Below are positions 44,701 through 53,037 of a stretch of DNA of 64,000 bases, piece after piece. Made by a program: the position numbers and the translations under genes. The notes beneath the pieces were generated by a model that did no database searches, was not told where the DNA came from, and saw only the letters and a list, made by a program, of their open reading frames with translations. Each line of letters opens with the position of its first letter. Position 1 is the first letter of the stretch. The DNA comes from an uncultured Paracoccaceae bacterium (GTDB lineage: Bacteria; Pseudomonadota; Alphaproteobacteria; Rhodobacterales; Rhodobacteraceae): contig CANLDN010000012.1 in the NCBI GenBank assembly GCA_947489445.1, positions 59,775 through 123,774 of the forward strand. Reading direction: 5' to 3'.

Positions 44701-46621
44701 CCCCGACCTCCTGATCGAAGATCGCGCGCAAAGGCTCCTCGGCTCCGAAGACGTTTTGACGGGATCTTCTTGGGGCACGCCCAACCCGTTGGCGGGCAAT
44801 GTTGATCTTGTCGGCAGGTTGCAATCATCCGTCCTGACCGGTGAGGCTCAGGAAAATGCAACAGTCGCGTTCAATAACATGTCTGATACAACGGAAATCG
44901 AACTCGCGAACGGCACAGAGGCACAATTCCGAACCGATGGCACCAAATCCTTTGTGGTTATCCCGGAAACAGGGCAGATTTTCGACGTCACCGGTTCAAA
45001 CGCGCTCAGCGCAAGCTCTCTTGCCTATGACGCAACCACGACGGCTACGCCGCAACTGATATCATCTAGGGTGCCCCTCTTTTATGGCGCCGAGCAAGTA
45101 CAATCACCAAGTTTCGGCAGCAGAACCACCGCGCCCCTGTCCATAGATGAGGCCCCGACAGCAGAAAGTCTTAGCGCCCGTGGTGCGACGGTCGAAACGG
45201 TTACATTGGCGGATCAAAGCGAGGTTCAGGTTTTCACCGTCCGGGACGAAAATGGAAACGTTGTCGAAACTTATGGCAAAACCCAATATGGCGGCATTGA
45301 TCTGACATTCGAGATGTCACAGGCAGATATCGACGCCTTGCCAAAACAGATGCTAGCACCCTACACCTCGCCCGATGGGGACCTGACGCCCGCTTTGATC
45401 GCGGTGAGCGATTTAGAATCGACCGGCGGTGTCACGGCGGACGATATTCTATTCAGCGACGATGCCCGCAGGCTCAGCCTGCCGCAAGGGGGCCGGGTCC
45501 ATTACGGAACCGTCAATGGCAAGGAAATGGCACTTTATCAGTCGCCCAATGGTGAGACGGCCATCTATGACGCATCCATATTCGACCAACAAACCCTGAA
45601 CGATTACTTCAACATACAAGGTGAGCTGCCTAGTACTGACGATGGTATTTTGTTTGCCAATGCAACAGGCCTGGGTGGCGTCGTATCGGATATGCCGATG
45701 CAAGTCCTGCCCGATTGGCCGAACCTGACAGAGGCACCGGTAACGTTGGAAGGGCTGCTGGAAACCATGCCCGAAAACACAGACGCCGGGTCCGCCGATC
45801 TTGCGCCACTACCCACACCCGAACAACCTGCGGCCACGCTGGACGAACTGCTTTCCACACTCCCCAACGGCAATGACATCCAGACCCGGATGACCGCATC
45901 GCTGCCTGAACTACAGGATGGCGTTCTGACCTCACTTGCCGAAAGCGGCACGGATATCGACGCGCTCAACACCCGGCTTGGCACGAACCTTGACGATCCT
46001 GCCAAGCGCAACTGGCAGGCGGGCATGACCGAAGGACCGGTGGACAACATCTATGAAAGCCAGCAAGGCCAGTATGATCCTGCTGGTGTGACCGCGTCCA
46101 TTACAAATCCGGACGGAAGCCAGACACTTGTGTTGGATAACAACACATCCGTCGCACGCGACGGGACCGTGATCTTGCGCAATGACAGTGGCGATATGAT
46201 TGCCTCAATCGCGCCAAGCGGGCAACGGACCGATTTCGAAAACATGCGTCCGGTGGAAACGGATCCTGCCGCTCAGCCTGCTGCCCCCCCGGTGCTGAAT
46301 GATGTGCCGAGTATCGCGCTCAGCACGCAACAACGGCTTGATAATCTCGGGTTGCGCCTACCGGATCATTTCACAAATAACCTGCCGTCCATACCGTCGC
46401 TGCCAGCCTCATTCGCGACGACAACCGCGACCCTGCCAAGCGCGACATTGGACCAGTTGCTTCAGAACAGTGCAATTACGATGCCCTTGACGTCAACGTC
46501 GGCAAACTTCTCACTGCCATCCGCCCTGCAGAACAGCGCAGGATCCAGCAGCGGCACGCAGAATGACAGCCAGCCGGCACAGTTTGACTTGCAGACCATG
46601 CGGCTCGCTGGCCTCGACTGA
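41729..46621 (+). CDS. Giant cysteine-free protein of unknown function
   Basis: 1630 residues; I recognise no family. Layout by eye: residues 1-150 Ala/Gln-rich with no signal peptide; 150-450 Thr/Asn/Gln-rich helical; 450-580 a proline- and glycine-rich linker; 613-640 a Gly/Ala-rich hydrophobic segment (TIKTVGSGLAAANAAGGVG); 765-960 a beta-rich Gly/Arg region (GGELNVGRYQSGG, LRVGFPSASGNNLGIGI); 1000-1330 beta-like; 1337-1600 with three motifs of the form (V/A)TLxxLLxxxP. I find no cysteine, as is common in secreted surface proteins. It precedes kpsT-kpsE-kdsA, so a surface or capsule-linked role is possible. Confidence 0.8.
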   Translation: MANIGSNPNNNLGTDLNAPPSSAQFNALLANNPMLLARAGPAVETLIQQIPQAVSRQGNTLRIVYESGQVVSYPIATGGAATTASGQVLSAAQAGQALRSASAAPGFASTLARLGTVARNSILTTIATELLFPQNTTAPDYNYTQSQVDEQLGVLQGMQASDTTGSLVIVETQSSNGPDLMTTHTLQNKHTGVPIASVDQRGGLQVNPHLQDDLSFTPWNGDRSSIPLNANTTNGAPGSIVPLEDLAITPPAAPTVVQPTTTAPTYDPTEDFNTLQTTIQAAATGNNGGFTVEQVQGAAERALGAGVITQAEAQQALDLRMTVDANSRLGALANQFSANTTPGSATFAANPNEVADLVNTYSYLADAYQGTPEGTYYSDALAQAIQLAQIADARDVVSGFVGNPASQSYDAVNNALYLLRQRDPGHNTNDGLDGVLDDIQQTNRNRRTETGGVDTIPDPWDEPITTPSPTPSPQPDPGEGQPLLPPATPPNQPLLPAGPDHPTAPNPTPDNPWGVPGTTQGDQAPISAPPGNPAEDPWTDPTPQTGGGESGGVTPPNLPPTGGGGGNAGNGDDNSSDPPESNQNWAQRLQNFWQQTTGSFAQRSQQFQTVVGQTIKTVGSGLAAANAAGGVGAAAFYTGLRENRTTNAVDADNAAEELQNLQADPDAYIQENYTNEINVPGAGIAIGDHLYNMSGHLLEVTNGDGSVYHFRRVPEDMFNALQANQEARGLVSNSVFVPEVVTLEGGEEAAVWVEIRPPARAEGARNVDVSLNRDENRTNGGFGIRPEIRIGPQEGQQAVLGGELNVGRYQSGGNSTRLRVGFPSASGNNLGIGIRQQETRSTLKVGLGGGTLRFNESRVRDLSDPDSFLNGSSLVVANGRAYLDFGDRSRVRLDGSLTDGVLPQDPFGRTRLTGFAELGLGADFVKYVWGDGQYVSANGYLEAQAYLPDARLQAGTAGSSAGVRQAPGFVDPSKLFEIDPALQLSTNLDAIPDLLIEDRAQRLLGSEDVLTGSSWGTPNPLAGNVDLVGRLQSSVLTGEAQENATVAFNNMSDTTEIELANGTEAQFRTDGTKSFVVIPETGQIFDVTGSNALSASSLAYDATTTATPQLISSRVPLFYGAEQVQSPSFGSRTTAPLSIDEAPTAESLSARGATVETVTLADQSEVQVFTVRDENGNVVETYGKTQYGGIDLTFEMSQADIDALPKQMLAPYTSPDGDLTPALIAVSDLESTGGVTADDILFSDDARRLSLPQGGRVHYGTVNGKEMALYQSPNGETAIYDASIFDQQTLNDYFNIQGELPSTDDGILFANATGLGGVVSDMPMQVLPDWPNLTEAPVTLEGLLETMPENTDAGSADLAPLPTPEQPAATLDELLSTLPNGNDIQTRMTASLPELQDGVLTSLAESGTDIDALNTRLGTNLDDPAKRNWQAGMTEGPVDNIYESQQGQYDPAGVTASITNPDGSQTLVLDNNTSVARDGTVILRNDSGDMIASIAPSGQRTDFENMRPVETDPAAQPAAPPVLNDVPSIALSTQQRLDNLGLRLPDHFTNNLPSIPSLPASFATTTATLPSATLDQLLQNSAITMPLTSTSANFSLPSALQNSAGSSSGTQNDSQPAQFDLQTMRLAGLD

Positions 46622-46808
46622 TCGGCAGGGTAAGAGGATTGCGATGTGATACGGCATTGAGAATGACAAAATCATCACGAAATTGACCCGCTCACACAGA
46701 TGTCGCTGTATTCATACCGTGTTTTTGCGATAGTGACCCCGAAATAGCCCACAAAGATGGGCTGTTAACCTATTGTCGCCATACAAGGCAGGCAAAAGCG
46801 GGATTGAG

Positions 46809-47468
46809 ATGCTGGAATTCGCAGAGGTCAGCAAGTCCTTTTGGACAGGCACACAGCGCAAGGTGATCCTTGACCGCGTATCATTCCGCGTGGAATTGGG
46901 CCACTCGCTGGGTATTCTGGCCCCCAATGGAACCGGCAAAACAACCCTGATCCGGATGATGGCCGGGCTTGAACAACCCGACGAAGGGCGGATCACCCGT
47001 GGCTGCAAGATATCCTTTCCACTGGGGTTTATGGGGGGCGTGGTGACGCGCCTGACGGCGATGGAAAACAGTCGCTACATCGCCCGGCTCTATGGCATGG
47101 ACCCCGACTATATTGAGGCGTTCTGTCGGTGGCTCTGCGGGCTGGACGAATATTTTGATATGCCGGTCGGCACCTATTCCAGCGGGATGCGGCAGCGGTT
47201 TACCTTTGCGCTTATGCTGGCGCTGGATTTTGATATATACCTGATCGACGAAGGCATGCCCGGTGCCACAGATGCAGAATTCAACCGCAAGGCAGGCGAA
47301 TTGCTGCGCGAACGGCTGGAACGCACCACGGTGATCATCGTGTCGCACCAGCCTGCCACGCTGGAACGGTTCGCACGCTCTGCGGCTGTGTTGCGCAACG
47401 GGCAGCTTCATATGTTTGATACCTTGGAAGAGGCAAAAGCGCTCTATGACTACGAAACCGAGGGTTAA
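46809..47468 (+). CDS. kpsT: Capsule export ABC ATPase
   Basis: 219 residues from ATG 46809, the exact size of E. coli KpsT. Walker A ILAPNGTGKTTLIRMM, signature GTYSSGMRQRFTFAL, Walker B YLIDEGMPGA, switch VSHQ. The atypical signature YSSGMRQR is characteristic of polysaccharide exporters. It drives export of capsular polysaccharide through a KpsM-type permease, which is not in the window. It overlaps kpsE by 23 bases. Confidence 0.92.
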   Translation: MLEFAEVSKSFWTGTQRKVILDRVSFRVELGHSLGILAPNGTGKTTLIRMMAGLEQPDEGRITRGCKISFPLGFMGGVVTRLTAMENSRYIARLYGMDPDYIEAFCRWLCGLDEYFDMPVGTYSSGMRQRFTFALMLALDFDIYLIDEGMPGATDAEFNRKAGELLRERLERTTVIIVSHQPATLERFARSAAVLRNGQLHMFDTLEEAKALYDYETEG

Positions 47469-48993
47469 AAAATTTCGCATACGGCGCGGTGGCGCGGTGC
47501 AACCGGCCCCGGCCGAGGAGAAAGGCGCGCCTGCGGCTGATCCCGCCGATATCACCGCCGCAGAGCTTGAGGCGATCAGCAAGGAGGGTCTGACAGGCCG
47601 CCAACTGCGCATGGCCCGCCGGGTTGCGCAGAAAAACGGGCTGAGCGTCAGTTCTGATTTTGATGCCGTGCGGCAACTACGCGCTGCAGGCATTGATCCG
47701 TTTCAACGCAATTCGGTGCTGGAATTGGTCACCCCGGCGGATGCCGATCACGCAGGCAAAAAGGGCAATATCCAGCTACCTGAAAAGATTGCAAAAGGCG
47801 CGGACACACTGCCTGCGACACGCACCAAAAAAGCTGCGAATGACCGCGCCTCTGAGGTTGCGAAAATTCAGCGTGACATCGCGCGCAGACGGCGGCGCAA
47901 GCTGGCCCTGCTATTCACCCGGCTGTCATTCTTTGTATTCCTGCCAACCTTCATGGCGGGCTGGTACTATTACACCGTCGCCACACCGATGTACGCCACC
48001 AAATCCGAAATCGTGATCCAACAGGCAGAGGCGGCGGGCGGTGCGGCCGGTCTGGGCGGTCTGTTTCAAGGCACGTCGATGGCAACACAGCAGGACAGTA
48101 TCGCCGTCCAATCCTACCTCGCCTCGCGCGAGGCGATGCTGCGGCTGAATGCCGATCACGGCTTTAAGGAACATTTCAGCGATCCCGATATCGACCCGAT
48201 CCAACGGTTGGCCGCGGACGCAACGAACGAAGCCGCATTCGGGCTCTATTCTGACCATGTTAAAATCAGCTACGACCCGACCGAAGGTATATTGCGGATG
48301 GAGGTGATCGCCGCGAACCCTGAAAAAAGCCAAGAATTCGCAGAGGCGCTGATCGGCTACGCCGAAGAACAGGTCGACCAACTGACCAGCCGCTTACGTG
48401 CAGACCAGATGCGCGGCGCGCGCGAAAGCTATGAGGCAGCAGAGGCGCGCAGAGCAACCGCACTCGCCCGGTGGCTGACCATTCAGGAAGAGGTTCAGCA
48501 GATCGATCCGGTTGGTGAAACAGCGGCCCGCACATCACAGATCGCAGCCTTGGGCAGTGAACGGCAAAGGCTGGCGCTGATCCTGCAATCACGGCTCAGC
48601 GTGGAACGACCCAGCGAAGTGCAAGTACAGGCGCTACGTGATCAAATTGCCAATATTGATGAGCTGATTGCCGGGTTGCGTGCGGATATGACAAGCGGCA
48701 CGGCGTCCCAGACATCGCTGGCGTCGCGCAATACAGAACTGCGCACGGCAGAGGAAAATTACGGCTTTCAAACGCTTCTTGTGCAGCAAGCCCTGACACA
48801 GATGGAGGCCGCGCAGATTGAAGCCAACCGTCAGGTCCGTTATCTATCGCAAAGTGTGAAACCCATCGCCCCGGACGAGGCGACCTATCCACGCGCTTTT
48901 GAAAACACGATCCTGGCGTTTTTGATCTTCTCAGGCATCTACCTGATGATTTCGCTGACGGCCTCGATCCTTCGTGAACAGGTAAGCTCATAA
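47446..48993 (+). CDS. kpsE: Capsule export inner-membrane protein (KpsE type)
   Basis: 515 residues from ATG 47446. Two membrane segments, at about 153-175 (LALLFTRLSFFVFLPTFMAG) and near the C-terminus (ILAFLIFSGIYLMISLTASI), enclose a periplasmic coiled-coil region, the polysaccharide co-polymerase layout. It is longer than E. coli KpsE because of a roughly 150-residue basic cytoplasmic N-terminus with EGLTGRQLRMARRVAQKNG. It connects the ABC exporter to the outer-membrane channel. Its stop overlaps the kdsA start (TAATG). Confidence 0.88.
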   Translation: MTTKPRVKKFRIRRGGAVQPAPAEEKGAPAADPADITAAELEAISKEGLTGRQLRMARRVAQKNGLSVSSDFDAVRQLRAAGIDPFQRNSVLELVTPADADHAGKKGNIQLPEKIAKGADTLPATRTKKAANDRASEVAKIQRDIARRRRRKLALLFTRLSFFVFLPTFMAGWYYYTVATPMYATKSEIVIQQAEAAGGAAGLGGLFQGTSMATQQDSIAVQSYLASREAMLRLNADHGFKEHFSDPDIDPIQRLAADATNEAAFGLYSDHVKISYDPTEGILRMEVIAANPEKSQEFAEALIGYAEEQVDQLTSRLRADQMRGARESYEAAEARRATALARWLTIQEEVQQIDPVGETAARTSQIAALGSERQRLALILQSRLSVERPSEVQVQALRDQIANIDELIAGLRADMTSGTASQTSLASRNTELRTAEENYGFQTLLVQQALTQMEAAQIEANRQVRYLSQSVKPIAPDEATYPRAFENTILAFLIFSGIYLMISLTASILREQVSS

Positions 48994-49826
48994 TGCATGA
49001 CGTCTCAATTGGCCCCCTGACGGTCAGCAATGACCGCCCACTTTTGGTGATCTCGGGTCCCTGTGCCTTGCAGTCGCTTGACCACGCCCAGATGATCGCT
49101 GGCCATATGTCAGAAGCCTGTGCCGCGCACGGCGCACAATTTGTGTTTAAGGGCAGTTTCGACAAGGCAAATCGGACTTCGGTGTCAGGCAAACGTGGCG
49201 CTGGGATCGATGAAGGGTTGAAGATCATGCAGTCGGTCAAGGATAGCATCGGCTGTCCGGTGCTCACCGACATCCATGCCCCTGATCAATGCGCCACGGT
49301 GGCCGCCGTTTGTGACGTCATGCAGATACCCGCATTTCTTTGCCGCCAAACGGATCTGCTGCTGGCCGCCGGCGAAACCGGCGCCGTGATCAACGTCAAA
49401 AAGGGGCAGTTTCTGGCGCCATGGGACATGTCCAATGTGGTGGCCAAGATCGAAAGCACGGGCAACAAGCGGATCATGTTGACCGAACGCGGGGCGTCAT
49501 TCGGATATAACACGCTCGTCGCTGATATGCGGTCGCTGCCCACTATGGCGCGCACCGGCTATCCGGTTGTGATGGATGCAACGCATTCAGTGCAACAGCC
49601 CGGCGGCATGGGCGGATCATCCGGAGGACAGCGGGAATTTGCACCGGTGATGGCGCGGGCTGCCGTGTCACTCGGGATCGCTGCGGTGTTTATCGAAACG
49701 CATGAAGACCCCGATAACGCGCCGTCAGATGGGCCCAATATGATCCCCCTGGATCAGATGGGTGACGTGGTCAAAAGCCTGATGGCTTTTGATGCATTGG
49801 CCAAGGCCGATCCCTTGCGCGTTTAG
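48993..49826 (+). CDS. kdsA: 3-deoxy-8-phosphooctulonate synthase
   Basis: 277 residues. Active-site signatures VISGPCALQSLDHAQ, FKGSFDKANRTS, KKGQFLAPWDM and MDATHSVQQPGG, all KdsA hallmarks; the Asn of KANRTS and lack of the metal cysteine suggest the metal-independent class, to be confirmed. It makes Kdo-8-phosphate from arabinose 5-phosphate and PEP for Kdo in capsule linker or lipopolysaccharide. Coupled to kpsE. Confidence 0.95.
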   Translation: MHDVSIGPLTVSNDRPLLVISGPCALQSLDHAQMIAGHMSEACAAHGAQFVFKGSFDKANRTSVSGKRGAGIDEGLKIMQSVKDSIGCPVLTDIHAPDQCATVAAVCDVMQIPAFLCRQTDLLLAAGETGAVINVKKGQFLAPWDMSNVVAKIESTGNKRIMLTERGASFGYNTLVADMRSLPTMARTGYPVVMDATHSVQQPGGMGGSSGGQREFAPVMARAAVSLGIAAVFIETHEDPDNAPSDGPNMIPLDQMGDVVKSLMAFDALAKADPLRV

Positions 49827-49886
49827 GGCTTGGACAGGATACAGCCAGCCAGTAGGTTCAGCGCATTCTAACCAATGTGATGACCC

Positions 49887-51215
49887 ATGCGCTTCTTTGC
49901 CCTTCTCGCCCTTCTGCTGACCCTTACGCTGCCCGTCGCGGCCCAAGAGGCTGCAGGCACAATCAACACCGAAAACTCTGCCAGCCAAGATGCGGCCATC
50001 GCGGAACGCCTGCGTGAAATCCTGCGCGAATTGGGCAATTACAGCGATGTGACCGTCACCGTGAACGAAGGGGTCGTAACGTTGCGCGGCACCACAACGT
50101 CGGCAGCCGAGGCGACAGCGCTGGACCCGCTGGCCAACCGGGTCGAAGGTGTCGTCGCGGTGCGCAACAACGTGGTCGAAACCGCCGATATCGGGGCGCG
50201 GCTGGACCCGGCCGTGGACCGGTTCACAGCGCGGATGGAGCAGTTGATCACATTCCTGCCGCTTGCCCTGATTGCCCTGTGCATATTCGCGTTGATCGTC
50301 TTTCTAGGCGTGCTGATCGCGCGGCTGCGGCAACCCTGGGAACGGCTGGCGCCTAACGCTTTTATCGCCGAACTCTACCGGCAATTCATCCGCATCGCCT
50401 TTGTGATTATCGGGATCGTGGTTGCACTTGATGTCCTGAACGCGACAGCGCTGCTCAGCACCATTCTCGGGGCGGCAGGGATCATCGGTCTGGCACTTGG
50501 TTTTGCGGTGCGGGACACCGTGGAAAACTACATCGCGTCGGTGATGCTGTCGATCCGGCAACCGTTCAGCCCCAACGATTCCGTGGAAATCAACGGCGAC
50601 AAGGGCAAGGTGATCAAGCTGACCAGCCGGGCTACGATCCTGCTGTCATTTGACGGCAACCACATCCGCATTCCCAACGCGACCGTCTTCAAAAGCCGGA
50701 TCATCAATTATTCGCGCAACCCCGAACGCAGGTTCGACTTTCAAATCGGAATCGCATCCGATGCCGATCTGGCCGCAGTCCGCGATCTGGCGGCCAAGGC
50801 GGTCGAAGGGCAGCCCTTTGTGGTGGACACGCCGGGACCATCGGTCTGGATTGATCGGATCGGGGATGGTGCAATTTTCCTGACGGTGACCGGCTGGATC
50901 GACCAGCGCGAAACCGATTTGCTGCGCGCACGCGGCGAAACCCTGCGTCTGGTCAAGGAAACGATCGAAGCTGCTGGCGTCGAGGTGCCCGACACGACCT
51001 ATCGCATACAAATGCTGGGGGCCAACACCGCGAAGGTGCAGGTTGATAACACGCCCACAGCACCGGTCACCACGTCCAAACACGCCCCCGCAAAGGCCGC
51101 AACACCACAGGACGTGGCCGCAAGCGGTGACGAACAATTGGAAGAGATGATCGACGCCGAACGTGCCCAGGACGAGACGGGTGATTTGCTATCTGACGAA
51201 GCCGCAAAGGAATGA
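49887..51215 (+). CDS. MscS-family channel with BON domain
   Basis: 442 residues. A signal peptide (MRFFALLALLLTLTLPVAA), a BON domain at about 30-105 (LGNYSDVTVTVNEGVVTLRG), then membrane helices and the MscS pore helix ILGAAGIIGLALGFAVRDTV and beta domain PFSPNDSVEINGDKGKVIKL. The tail is acidic. Predicted mechanosensitive or osmotically gated channel of the inner membrane with a periplasmic lipid- or wall-binding module. Single gene. Confidence 0.9.
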   Translation: MRFFALLALLLTLTLPVAAQEAAGTINTENSASQDAAIAERLREILRELGNYSDVTVTVNEGVVTLRGTTTSAAEATALDPLANRVEGVVAVRNNVVETADIGARLDPAVDRFTARMEQLITFLPLALIALCIFALIVFLGVLIARLRQPWERLAPNAFIAELYRQFIRIAFVIIGIVVALDVLNATALLSTILGAAGIIGLALGFAVRDTVENYIASVMLSIRQPFSPNDSVEINGDKGKVIKLTSRATILLSFDGNHIRIPNATVFKSRIINYSRNPERRFDFQIGIASDADLAAVRDLAAKAVEGQPFVVDTPGPSVWIDRIGDGAIFLTVTGWIDQRETDLLRARGETLRLVKETIEAAGVEVPDTTYRIQMLGANTAKVQVDNTPTAPVTTSKHAPAKAATPQDVAASGDEQLEEMIDAERAQDETGDLLSDEAAKE

Positions 51216-51237
51216 TCGCTTTTTGCATAAACGGGGC

Positions 51238-51266
51238 TTGAACCGGTGGCATCTTCGCAGTATCAC
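51238..51266 (+). promoter_or_regulatory. tRNA-Gln promoter
   Basis: TTGAAC, 17 bases, TATCAC, ending 12 bases before the tRNA 5' end. Confidence 0.6.
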
Positions 51267-51278
51267 GCCCCTCGCTGC

Positions 51279-51353
51279 TGGGATGTAGCCAAGTGGTAAG
51301 GCAACTGTTTTTGGTACAGTGTATCGCAGGTTCGAATCCTGCCATCCCAGCCA
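51279..51353 (+). tRNA. tRNA-Gln(TTG)
   Basis: Acceptor TGGGATG pairs with CATCCCA; D arm GCC/GGC; anticodon stem ACTGT/ACAGT with loop TTTTGGT giving anticodon TTG (reads CAA); T arm GCAGG/CCTGC with TTCGAAT. The discriminator is G and CCA is encoded. All arms close with no mismatch. Confidence 0.97.
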
Positions 51354-51375
51354 TATATCCGCATTAGCATTGTTT

Positions 51376-51403
51376 TATCAAAGACTTACCCAAGTCTTTG
51401 ATA
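51376..51403. repeat. 12-bp perfect inverted repeat after tRNA-Gln
   Basis: TATCAAAGACTT and AAGTCTTTGATA around ACCC, 22 bases after the tRNA. It could end the tRNA transcript, although no T tract follows. The rest of the 380-base gap to rpmD holds only the rpmD terminator and a palindromic repeat. Confidence 0.6.
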
Positions 51404-51661
51404 TGGCGATACGGTAACGCCTTCGCAGCTTTGGACCAAAAGCCCAAACAGGGCACCCCACAAGCAAAAACACCCCGTTATTCGTTCAGACCCCATAGAC
51501 ATCGATTTCGACACAATTTATCGCCCGATTTAACTTAAACTTATTACTCGCTGCGTGCATCCGGGGATCTGCGGATTGGCATAAGATGGACGATGTTCGC
51601 TCGGACATTAGACGGCAAGATAAGAAAAACGCAAGCCACCTTTAACGTTCACATTCACAAC

Positions 51662-51690
51662 AAAAAACGCCCCCGGTTTCCCGAGGGCGC
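51662..51690 (-). terminator. Terminator of the rpmC-rpmD ribosomal operon
   Basis: On the minus strand CGCCCTCGG pairs with CCGGGGGCG around a GAAA tetraloop and is followed by six T. It is 44 bases beyond the rpmD stop. Confidence 0.92.
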
Positions 51691-51710
51691 TTCAATGCAT
51701 TAAACCGTGG

Positions 51711-51728
51711 GTCGGGGTTCACCCCGGC
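51711..51728. repeat. Palindromic repeat, degenerate copy
   Basis: GTCGGGGTTCACCCCGGC, preceded by AACCGTGG. Resembles the GTAGGGTG-type palindromes at 52594, 57492 and 63439. Confidence 0.5.
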
Positions 51729-51733
51729 TCCAC

Positions 51734-51922
51734 TCAGCCTTTTTCTTCGATGATCTCGACCATGTGGCTGATCGAATTGACCATACCACGCACGGAAGGT
51801 GTGTCTTCCAGCTCACGTGTCCGGTTCATCTTGTTCAGGCCCAGGCCGATCAGCGTGGCACGCTGTTTGGCGGGGCGGCGGATCGGGGAACCGATCTGCT
51901 TGACGACGATTGTTTTAGCCAT
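51734..51922 (-). CDS. rpmD: 50S ribosomal protein L30
   Basis: 62 residues: TIVVKQIGSPIRRPAKQRA at the start, GLGLNKMNRTRELED in the middle, the L30 pattern. Last gene of this ribosomal block in the window, 13 bases after rpsE, followed by the block terminator. In many genomes rplO and secY would come next; here they do not, so the block ends early. Confidence 0.95.
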   Translation of the reverse strand: MAKTIVVKQIGSPIRRPAKQRATLIGLGLNKMNRTRELEDTPSVRGMVNSISHMVEIIEEKG

Positions 51923-51935
51923 CTGTCAGGTCTCC

Positions 51936-52520
51936 TTACGCGTCAGCTTCAGCAGGGGCTTCGGCGGCTGGCGCCTCGTCCCGCTTGGGCAGAATGTCCG
52001 CAACCTTCTTGCCACGACGCTGTGCGACGTTGCGCGGTGATTGCTCTTTGCCAAGACCGTTCATCGTGGCGCGGATCATGTTGTATGGGTTCTGCGAACC
52101 GATGGACTTGGAAACCACGTCCTTCACGCCCAGCATTTCGAACACAGCACGCATTGGGCCACCGGCGATGATACCGGTCCCTTCAGGGGCTGTGCGCATG
52201 ACCACCTTACCGGCGCCATGACGGCCCTCGATATCGTGGTGCAGGGTCCGGCCGTCGCGCAACGCAACGCGGATCATCTGACGCTTGGCTTGTTCGGTTG
52301 CCTTACGGATCGCCTCGGGCACTTCCTTGGCCTTACCTTTGCCAAAGCCGACGCGGCCTTTTTGATCGCCGACCACGACAAGGGCAGCAAAGCCAAAGCG
52401 CTTACCACCTTTGACGGTCTTGGAAACCCGGTTGATTGCGACCAGACGGTCGGCAAACTCAGGGGCTTGTTCTTCACGGCGGCCACGGCCACCGCCACGT
52501 TTGTTGTCACGTTCTGCCAT
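51936..52520 (-). CDS. rpsE: 30S ribosomal protein S5
   Basis: 194 residues from ATG 52520. S5 motifs FADRLVAINRVSKTVKGGKR and AGGPMRAVFEMLGVKDVVSK are intact; an acidic Ala-rich tail (APAAEAPAEADA) is added, common in Rhodobacterales. S5 is needed for decoding accuracy. The gap to rplR is unusually long (140 bases) and holds a 24-bp hairpin. Confidence 0.96.
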   Translation of the reverse strand: MAERDNKRGGGRGRREEQAPEFADRLVAINRVSKTVKGGKRFGFAALVVVGDQKGRVGFGKGKAKEVPEAIRKATEQAKRQMIRVALRDGRTLHHDIEGRHGAGKVVMRTAPEGTGIIAGGPMRAVFEMLGVKDVVSKSIGSQNPYNMIRATMNGLGKEQSPRNVAQRRGKKVADILPKRDEAPAAEAPAEADA

Positions 52521-52593
52521 TGATGGCGTCCTTTGTATTTTGTGCCCTAGGGGCGTTGTCCAATCGCGGTCGCTTCTGCGCCGGATCATCGAA

Positions 52594-52650
52594 GGTGCGC
52601 ATGAACGCGCACCCTACAGTTGGTTGGTAGGGTGCGCGTTCATGCGCACC
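52594..52650. repeat. 24-bp perfect inverted repeat inside ribosomal operon
   Basis: Left arm 52594-52617 (GGTGCGCATGAACGCGCACC then CTAC) pairs perfectly with 52627-52650 around a 9-base loop. Located between rplR and rpsE. The right arm begins GTAGGGTGCGC, relating it to other palindromes in this window. Confidence 0.92.
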
Positions 52651-52660
52651 GCCACCGTAT

Positions 52661-53026
52661 TTAGATTTTCAAACCACCTTCACGGGCTGCATCGGCCAAA
52701 GCCTTGATCTTGCCGTGAAAAAGGAAACCACCACGGTCGAAATATGCAACCTCGACGCCAGCCTTCTTGGCGCGCTCTGCAATCGCAGAACCAACCTTTG
52801 TGGCTGCTTCGATGTTGTTCTTGCCGACCACGCCCAGATCCTTTTCGAGCGATGAAGCCGAGGCCAATGTGACCCCATTCTCGTCGTCGATCAGCTGGAC
52901 GCTGATGTTCTTGTTGCTGCGATGCACCGACAGACGCGCACGTCCTTGGTTGGCGGTGACACCGCGCAGCTTGTTCCGAACGCGCATACGGCGCTTCAGA
53001 AACAGTTGTCTCTTGCTGTTTGCCAT
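52661..53026 (-). CDS. rplR: 50S ribosomal protein L18
   Basis: 121 residues, with an N-terminal basic arm (KRQLFLKRRMRVRNKLRG), RLSVHRSNKNISVQLIDDE and the ending FDRGGFLFHGKIKALADAA, all typical of L18. It binds 5S rRNA with L5. It is 11 bases after rplF. Confidence 0.96.
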   Translation of the reverse strand: MANSKRQLFLKRRMRVRNKLRGVTANQGRARLSVHRSNKNISVQLIDDENGVTLASASSLEKDLGVVGKNNIEAATKVGSAIAERAKKAGVEVAYFDRGGFLFHGKIKALADAAREGGLKI

Positions 53027-53037
53027 TTTTGCGTTCC

